Shown here one piece after another: positions 32,848-37,237 of a stretch of DNA of 37,237 bases. Below the pieces are notes generated by a model. That model saw only the letters and a program-made list of their open reading frames with translations. It made no database searches and was not told where the DNA came from. The DNA lies in the NCBI GenBank assembly GCA_013387215.1, contig WARW01000011.1, positions 1 through 37,237 on the forward strand, in the 5' to 3' direction. Origin of the DNA: Patescibacteria group bacterium (lineage in GTDB: Bacteria; Patescibacteriota; Microgenomatia; UBA12405). Made by a program: the position numbers and the translations under genes. Every line of letters starts with the position of its first letter. Positions within the stretch are counted from its first letter, which is position 1.

Positions 32848-32890
32848 CCCACCCGACCCATCATGTACCATTCACTTCGTTCAGGTACAT
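32848..32890 (+). repeat. Third tRNA-Lys 3'-end fragment plus hairpin
   Basis: CCCACCCGACCCA (32848-32860) is another copy of the tRNA end, here without the final CCA. Then comes ATGTACC (32863-32869) / GGTACAT (32884-32890) around a 14-nt loop. Confidence 0.65.
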
Positions 32891-32987
32891 GGCGTGCCAT
32901 GTGCCATAGACATAATAAAATGAATGGTGCATGCCCTGTACCCGAGCCGATATTTATGTCGTAGCGAGTGGTACGGGACCAAGAGAA

Positions 32988-33018
32988 AAGCGCAGCACCT
33001 TTGGGTGCTGCGCTTTTT
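32988..33018. terminator. Strong bidirectional terminator
   Basis: GCGCAGCACC (32990-32999) / GGTGCTGCGC (33004-33013) with a TTTG loop and a T5 tail on the plus strand; the minus strand has TTTTCTCTT after the stem. It closes the tRNA-fragment field or, on the minus strand, a transcript from the structured region next to it. Confidence 0.85.
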
Positions 33019-33032
33019 GCATTCCCAGGAAA

Positions 33033-33242
33033 CCTCGGACGGAGGCCATGTAAGAATCATTGGGTGATTTAGCACGAAGCCGGAGTCCGAGGAGGAATGG
33101 GTCTACCTCTTTTCAAAACCATTACCTGTTTTGAAAAGCTGTAGCCGCCCGCCAGCCGTATCTTGGCAAAACCTCCGATAACCATCGCGGGCGCCATGTT
33201 GGAAACCCCCGGGTGGAGTGTAGTCGGGACCCGGGGAGGAGG
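33033..33242. ncRNA. Candidate structured non-coding RNA
   Basis: No convincing coding frame, yet four stable helices in 210 nt: CCTCGGAC (33033-33040) / GTCCGAGG (33085-33092); CTTTTCAAAAC / GTTTTGAAAAG (about 33109-33138); GCCCGC (33147-33152) / GCGGGC (33187-33192); CCCCGGGT (33207-33214) / ACCCGGGG (33229-33236). The first and last modules share a common layout: CCATGT, GAA, then GGGTG, then TAG, closing with GAGGAGG. The strand is unclear; the terminator at 32988-33018 would suit a minus-strand RNA. I do not recognise a known class (it lacks RNase P, SRP or tmRNA landmarks that I can see). Confidence 0.5.
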
Positions 33243-33251
33243 TCATTTCTT

Positions 33252-33280
33252 TTGTCAAAAAATTAAAAATAGCCTAAAAT
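33252..33280 (+). promoter_or_regulatory. Promoter of the 33308 gene
   Basis: TTGTCA (33252-33257), 17-nt spacer, TAAAAT (33275-33280), 27 nt before the ATG. Confidence 0.7.
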
Positions 33281-33307
33281 ACGGGTAGAGTCATTAATTT
33301 TAAAAAT

Positions 33308-33670
33308 ATGAGCTCAACCAAAAAACAATGGATTATTAGCATATCTATAATAGTACTGCTGATAATAGGTTCCTGGGTTTTCTTTGCATGGAGAAATAAG
33401 GGAGGTAAAGAAGAGAACCAAAACATGTCCCAAACTAAAATAGATAACAAGGATGCTGATAAAGAACCTGCCCAGGATGAGAATACCTGGACAGGAACTT
33501 TAAAACTATCCGATAACCAAAAAAAGGGCACCCTGATGTTGGTTATGGAAAAACAGACAATCTATATTAACACCAGCAGGGATTACAGCCAGCTAATCGG
33601 CAAAAACGTAAAAGTCACTTACGAAGGAACCTTAGATAGTTTTGTTTTGGGTGATATAGTCCAAAAATAA
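33308..33670 (+). CDS. Small membrane-anchored protein with an OB-like C-terminal domain
   Basis: 120 residues. A membrane helix (IISISIIVLLIIGSWVFFAW, about 10-29), a charged linker rich in Asp, Glu, Gln and Asn (about 30-60), then a beta-rich domain: TWTGTLKLSDNQKKGTLMLVMEKQTIYINTSRDYSQLIGKNVKVTYEGTL, whose five-strand pattern recalls small OB folds found in exported proteins. No lipobox cysteine. It has its own promoter and stands alone. Function unknown. Confidence 0.75.
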   Translation: MSSTKKQWIISISIIVLLIIGSWVFFAWRNKGGKEENQNMSQTKIDNKDADKEPAQDENTWTGTLKLSDNQKKGTLMLVMEKQTIYINTSRDYSQLIGKNVKVTYEGTLDSFVLGDIVQK

Positions 33671-33766
33671 TTAGTATTTGATAAAAATTGGCAAAATTGA
33701 CATAATTTAATGAGTCTGATTACTTTTGTCATTTTTGTCAATTTTTTAATTTTTTTCATTTAATTT

Positions 33767-34693
33767 ATGTTACTTGAAACATTTAATAAATCTTGGGATT
33801 ACGAATTATTAGACACTGGTGACGGTTTCCGTTTGGAAAGGTGGGGTGAGGTTACTCTTGCGCGGCTGGATCCCCAAATTATCTGGCCAAAATCTTTAGC
33901 ACAGGCTGAATGGGACAAAGCTTGGGCTATTTTTAATAGCCGCGGAAAAAACGCGGATAACGACGCGGAAACACGCGGAAATTGGAAAATTAGAAAGGCG
34001 ATACCTAATCCGTGGATAATAAAATTTAATGATATCCAATTTCTTTTAAAGCTTTCCCCTTTCAAGCACACCGGCATCTTTGCCGAGCAGTCAGCGCAAT
34101 GGAGCTGGATGGCCAGCAAGTTGAAAGTCGAAAGTTATAAAGTTATAAAGGCGGATAATTCGGAGTATTCGGATCGGTTAAAAATTTTAAATTTATTCGG
34201 CTACACTGGCGGGGCAACAATGGTCCTGGCTAAGGCCGGATGCACGGTCACGCATGTAGACGCGTCAAAGCCGGCCATCACCTGGGCGTCAGAAAACCAC
34301 AAGCTTAATAACTTGCCCAAAGATTCTGTCCGCTGGATTTTGGATGACGCGGTCAAATTTGTGAACCGGGAAGTTAAAAGAGGCTCGCTGTATGACGGGA
34401 TTATTATGGACCCTCCGGCTTTTGGCCATTCCCCTTCCGGCAAAACATGGAAGTTCAACCAGGATTTACCGGGACTTCTGGCTAGCTGCGCCAAACTTTT
34501 ATCCCCTAACGCCAAATTCCTTGTTATAAACGGATACGCCACTAATTCATCCGCGCTGTCTTTAAACAACATTTTAGAAGATACCTTAAAAGACAAGGGC
34601 GGCAACATAGAATCCGGAGAATTATGCCTCAAACAAAAAACCGGCAGGATAATTTCTACCGGAATTTTTGCGAGATGGGCAAAAAACATTTAA
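33767..34693 (+). CDS. RlmI-like class I rRNA methyltransferase
   Basis: 308 residues, COG1092-like. SPFKHTGIFAEQ (about 97-108) is the family motif before the Rossmann fold. LNLFGYTGGATMVLAKAG (motif I, 142-158), THVDASKPAITWASEN, and the catalytic-region MDPPAFGHSPSGKTWKF (DPPAFG 215-220). There is no N-terminal PUA domain, so it is shorter than E. coli RlmI (about 396 residues). It probably makes 5-methylcytosine in 23S rRNA. Residues 119-133 (LKVESYKVIKADNSE) are encoded by an AAAGTTATAAAG-like tandem repeat and may be inserted. The leader (TTTTTGTCA repeats, then CATTTAATTTATGTT) is the same type as that of pilM. Confidence 0.85.
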   Translation: MLLETFNKSWDYELLDTGDGFRLERWGEVTLARLDPQIIWPKSLAQAEWDKAWAIFNSRGKNADNDAETRGNWKIRKAIPNPWIIKFNDIQFLLKLSPFKHTGIFAEQSAQWSWMASKLKVESYKVIKADNSEYSDRLKILNLFGYTGGATMVLAKAGCTVTHVDASKPAITWASENHKLNNLPKDSVRWILDDAVKFVNREVKRGSLYDGIIMDPPAFGHSPSGKTWKFNQDLPGLLASCAKLLSPNAKFLVINGYATNSSALSLNNILEDTLKDKGGNIESGELCLKQKTGRIISTGIFARWAKNI

Positions 34694-34727
34694 CCTTTGA
34701 CATTTAACGTGTGACAAAAGACATTTC

Positions 34728-34765
34728 AAAAAACCCCACAAAGTAATTACTTTGTGGGGTTTTTT
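34728..34765. terminator. 38-bp perfect palindrome, bidirectional terminator
   Basis: Each half reads AAAAAACCCCACAAAGTAA from its outer end. As RNA it gives a strong stem with U6 at the 3' side in both directions. It sits between two convergent genes and is itself flanked by an inverted pair of CCTTTGACATTTAAC (near 34692 and 34783). Confidence 0.9.
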
Positions 34766-34804
34766 ATCTAGATTTGCCATCGGTTAAATGTCAAAGGTCA
34801 CACG

Positions 34805-35194
34805 TCAAATGTTTTTCTTTGGTTCCATATAACCCAAGACTTTATTATAAATATCATCCAGGGTCATACTGCCTTTGATTAAATATTCCTTCACTCCCTG
34901 GGCTAACAAATAGCGCTTCAATTCCGGCTTGTCTAAATTGGTTAAGATAAGAACTACAATATGCGCCAATCTTTCCTGGCTCTTGATATAATCCAAAATT
35001 CCTTGCGACCCTTCGTCTTTAGTCAAAAGCAAGTCCAACATCACCACGTCCGGTACAAATTTTTCCAAAGCCGCCTTTGCTTCCTCAGGATTAGTGGCTG
35101 TTACTACGTCAATGTCCCAAGTGGCAAACCTCTGTTTTAAAGTATTTAAAATCAGGGCATCGTCGTCAACCATTAAGATTGTATGTTTTATCAT
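34805..35194 (-). CDS. Single-domain response regulator (CheY-like)
   Basis: 129 residues, only a receiver domain. The acidic pocket is Asp10-Asp12 (VDDD), the phospho-acceptor Asp54 (VVMLDLLL), Thr85 (LILTN) and Lys107 (YLIKGS). No output domain follows, so it should act by protein contact or be one half of a phosphorelay. No histidine kinase is in the window. It lies downstream of a membrane protein gene on the same strand, separated by a structured repeat. Confidence 0.93.
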   Translation of the reverse strand: MIKHTILMVDDDALILNTLKQRFATWDIDVVTATNPEEAKAALEKFVPDVVMLDLLLTKDEGSQGILDYIKSQERLAHIVVLILTNLDKPELKRYLLAQGVKEYLIKGSMTLDDIYNKVLGYMEPKKNI

Positions 35195-35212
35195 AGTTGT
35201 GATCCTGAAGTA

Positions 35213-35273
35213 GTCTCAAAATCTCATTTTGGCTGCAATCCCAGAATTTCGCTTGAAAAGCAGCTTTTGAGAC
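35213..35273. repeat. Long hairpin element, short copy
   Basis: GTCTCAAAA (35213-35221) / TTTTGAGAC (35265-35273), then GCTGC/GCAGC, loop ending TTTCGC. Shares with 32038-32185 the CAAAATCYCATTTTGGCTGCAATC string and AAAAGCAG..TTTTGRGACCA, but lacks the long inner stems. Confidence 0.8.
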
Positions 35274-35287
35274 CACTTCTTTGTTAT

Positions 35288-35827
35288 TTATACTTCATCA
35301 TCTTCGGACAAAAACTTCCCGAGTACCACCAAATAAACCAAGGGGATAACCAGCCACACAAAACTGGCTGGATTTTTTATGAACATTGTTTGGATAAGCT
35401 GGGAAAAATTTGCCTGCACTCCCGAAGGCAGGAAAGATAAAATTATGTTAATAAGCAGGCCTATTTGCAATACTGAAAAAATCAGGCTGAAAAACATAGC
35501 GCTGAATTCGTGGCTGTCCGAAGACGTCCTGAACACATACCTTCCCAAAAGCATGAATAACACTAAAAACACGGCCACAAAAGCTGCCAAGTGCTGCAGG
35601 GAAGCCAAAGGCAGGTTAAATTTTTTGTCTATTATGTCGGTCAGGAAAGGCATTTCCAGCACAAGCAATTTTGCCACGTACAAACTTATCAAAATATTCA
35701 CTACCCTTCCGCGGCCTGCAGCAAAAGTGTATACCACGCTTACCGCGGCCCAAGCGGCTAAAATAAACAAGTCCCAGGACGGGGTGTGCCAATTAACACT
35801 TGTTATCATTTGATGAAATTGTGGCAT
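35288..35827 (-). CDS. CvpA-like multi-helix membrane protein
   Basis: About 179 residues from ATG 35827. A longer frame from TTG 35887 is rejected because that start would lie on the -10 box of the promoter. Four or five helices are visible: WDLFILAAWAAVSVVYTFAAGRGRVVNILISLYVAKLLV resembles the start of CvpA-family proteins (colicin V production), followed by LAAFVAVFLVLFMLLGRYVF, FSLIFSVLQIGLLINIILSFL and FVWLVIPLVYLVVLGKFL. The exact family is uncertain. It is probably co-transcribed with the response regulator downstream. Confidence 0.65.
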   Translation of the reverse strand: MPQFHQMITSVNWHTPSWDLFILAAWAAVSVVYTFAAGRGRVVNILISLYVAKLLVLEMPFLTDIIDKKFNLPLASLQHLAAFVAVFLVLFMLLGRYVFRTSSDSHEFSAMFFSLIFSVLQIGLLINIILSFLPSGVQANFSQLIQTMFIKNPASFVWLVIPLVYLVVLGKFLSEDDEV

Positions 35828-35886
35828 TTCCACGCTTGCTATTATTTTAAAATTTTTTGTTTCCAAACTTTCAAATCTATATAACA

Positions 35887-35915
35887 ATTATAGCACAAAT
35901 TGCAAAAAAAATCAA
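35887..35915 (-). promoter_or_regulatory. Promoter of the 35827 gene
   Basis: On the minus strand TTGATT (35915-35910), 17-nt spacer, TATAAT (35892-35887). Predicted start near 35880. Confidence 0.75.
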
Positions 35916-35927
35916 CCAAAATCCGCT

Positions 35928-36401
35928 TTAGTAACCCAGTGGCGGCTTAGTCTTTTTCCCGTAAAACCCAAGCTTCAACTTTTCCAAAGATAAATAGATA
36001 TCGTTAATTTCTACACTAATTTCATTTTTATCAAAACCCTTGCCAGATAAAATTTCTAAAACCTGATTTTCTGTCTTTGCAAAATCATTCTTAAATTTGG
36101 TATTAATATCTTTCCAAGGGATACCAGCCAAAGCTTTTGCCATTTTCTTATTACAATCCACCACGCCTTTTGCCATTAAAAAAGCAATGCTCGGATAACC
36201 TAAATAACCCTGCCAAAAAGAACCATTATCATTAGCCATAATGGAATTACTTTCATTGTCGTATGTAACGATATAAGTTTTATTGCCGGAAGATGACATC
36301 ACTTTGGCGGAATTACCATTGACATTAATTCGGCCGTCTCCAATACATCCCAGAGCTTCGTATATCTTTATTTTTGGCGGAAGTTTCCAATATTTTTCCA
36401 T
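35928..36401 (-). CDS. Conserved-looking hypothetical protein
   Basis: 157 residues. Begins MEKYWKLPPKIKIYEALGCIGDGRI and has a short basic-aromatic N-terminal domain, then a central GSFWQGYLGYPSIAFLMAKG, an ALAGIPWKDINTKFKNDFAKTENQVLEIL helix pair and a C-terminal KLKLGFYGKKTKPPLGY. No membrane helix, signal or catalytic motif. It follows truB by 17 nt on the same strand and shares no other context. I do not know the family. Confidence 0.7.
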   Translation of the reverse strand: MEKYWKLPPKIKIYEALGCIGDGRINVNGNSAKVMSSSGNKTYIVTYDNESNSIMANDNGSFWQGYLGYPSIAFLMAKGVVDCNKKMAKALAGIPWKDINTKFKNDFAKTENQVLEILSGKGFDKNEISVEINDIYLSLEKLKLGFYGKKTKPPLGY

Positions 36402-36418
36402 GATTTTATGATAGCAGA

Positions 36419-37183
36419 TTATCTTATTCTTATCGATTCTTTAATGTCATAATCCCCTACCCTGCTGCGAACTAATTTAAATAAACACGCTTTGGTTTTA
36501 AGTTTTCTACCGATATCGTTGGCCAGCGAGCGGACATATGTTCCGCTTGAGCAAGATACTGAAATATCAGCTGTAAGAAAACTGTTTTGATTGGAAGAAA
36601 ATAAAACCTTATTCCATCTTTGCAAAATTTTTTCCTGCCTAAAATCGCCGGAAACTTTTTTTATATTCTTTTTAATATAATTCTCCAAATTTTTCCGGCT
36701 GATGGATTTAATTTTATTCAATTTGATGTCGTAAATAACTGATTCTCTAAGCAGTGGTTTTATGGTTTTATTTTTCCTAGCCCATTCAAACGACGGCTTG
36801 CCATTAATGGGAATGGATGAATATTTTGGCGCTAACAGCGATATTTTTCCGGGATAATTTTGCAAAACTTTTTGAAGGCTATGCTTAGTGATATCAGCTT
36901 TCTTAAAACCCGATGCCATACCAAGCAAATCAAAACTGTCAGTTGAAAAACCGAATAGAATTGTTGCTTTATAAGTTTTATCCAGTTTCAAATATTTTTC
37001 CCTGTCTGCCTGGGTATGTTTCCCTGCCATAATCAAAAGCACGCCTTCAGCCATCGGGTCCAACCGCCCCAAATAAGTCATGGGCTTGTTTTTAAGCCCC
37101 GGGCTTTTAGCCCTTAAAGCATCAACAACCTGCAAAGGCGTCTTACCCAAAGGTTTATAACAATTAAAAATTTTATATCCCAT
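36419..37183 (-). CDS. truB: tRNA pseudouridine-55 synthase TruB
   Basis: 254 residues. KPLGKTPLQVVDALR, then the catalytic stretch YLGRLDPMAEGVLL with Asp42, KTYKATILFGFSTDSFD and CSSGTYVRSLANDIGRKL, the standard TruB motifs. Makes pseudouridine at position 55 in the T-loop of tRNAs. It lacks the C-terminal PUA domain and has a longer insertion (RKNKTIKPLLRESVIYDIKLNKIKSISRKNLENYIKK). The ATG at 37183 is preceded by a stop in another frame; no upstream gene is complete in the window. Confidence 0.95.
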   Translation of the reverse strand: MGYKIFNCYKPLGKTPLQVVDALRAKSPGLKNKPMTYLGRLDPMAEGVLLIMAGKHTQADREKYLKLDKTYKATILFGFSTDSFDLLGMASGFKKADITKHSLQKVLQNYPGKISLLAPKYSSIPINGKPSFEWARKNKTIKPLLRESVIYDIKLNKIKSISRKNLENYIKKNIKKVSGDFRQEKILQRWNKVLFSSNQNSFLTADISVSCSSGTYVRSLANDIGRKLKTKACLFKLVRSRVGDYDIKESIRIR

Positions 37184-37237
37184 TAAAAATCTTCTATTTC
37201 ATATTTAATTTTAGTAAATCCTGAAGAAAACTCTTAA

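Noticed and set aside
32254-32871. 205-codon minus-strand frame
   Set aside because: Covers both tRNAs and the hairpin field on the opposite strand; no start signal and no protein-like pattern.
32644-32964. 106-codon plus-strand frame in the tRNA-fragment field
   Set aside because: The sequence is explained by tRNA ends and palindromes; no ribosome-binding site or domain.
33033-33242. RNase P, SRP RNA or tmRNA
   Set aside because: The expected conserved strings of these RNAs are not present on either strand as far as I can read.
35828-35887. N-terminal extension of the CvpA-like protein from a TTG
   Set aside because: The start would lie on the -10 box of a good promoter.
37186-37233. Short minus-strand frame ending in a stop that overlaps the truB start
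   Set aside because: It looked like the tail of an upstream gene, but a stop codon closes it after 16 codons and it has no start.

Overview
The window looks like a piece of a Patescibacteria (Candidate Phyla Radiation) chromosome, probably Parcubacteria-like. This is inferred from gene content and style: a PilB-PilC-PilM-PilN-PilO type IV pilus operon with no PilQ or PilP visible, free-standing four-helix-bundle (S23/IVP-type) genes, a Wzy_C/TPR fusion, many genes lacking a Shine-Dalgarno site, and AT-rich spacers full of small hairpins. TGA behaves as a normal stop. No rRNA, phage or CRISPR locus is visible.

Region by region. 1-1731: the end of a Wzy/O-antigen-ligase-like membrane protein with TPRs. 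1734-7014: an AT-rich accessory block with one exported unknown protein, four small three-helix membrane proteins (two of them paralogues) and a secreted LCAT-like alpha/beta-hydrolase with an intact Ser-Asp-His triad. 7024-7255: a cluster of palindromes between convergent genes. 7278-25550: a large surface-glycan locus with about nine glycosyltransferases, a Wzx flippase, five SAM-dependent methyltransferases (TylF, FkbM and small class I types), a GDP-fucose-synthase-like reductase, a decayed epimerase, and a polyprenyl-phosphate sugar phosphotransferase. 25835-31992: the type IV pilus operon, from its own promoter to a rho-independent terminator, interrupted by a four-helix-bundle gene. 32017-33250: tRNA-Arg(UCG) and tRNA-Lys(UUU) in a dense field of hairpins, tRNA fragments and a possible structured RNA. 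33252-37237: a small membrane-anchored protein, an RlmI-like rRNA methyltransferase, then a minus-strand group with a CheY-like receiver, a membrane protein, a conserved hypothetical and TruB.

How the genes fit together. The PGT (24240-25550) would start a lipid-linked glycan. The glycosyltransferases and methyltransferases would extend and decorate it, the Wzx protein would flip it, and the Wzy_C protein would polymerise it or transfer it to its acceptor. The pilus genes form the inner-membrane motor and platform for adhesion or DNA uptake, both plausible for a host-dependent small cell.

The most unusual material is non-coding. A tRNA-Arg gene sits between the two halves of another tRNA. 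The PGT gene is bracketed by long inverted arms, each built of three hairpins. Both four-helix-bundle genes sit between imperfect inverted repeats, which recalls rRNA intervening sequences. Several hairpin families keep their loop while the stem sequence is swapped. All functions are inferred from sequence reading alone; no database search was run.
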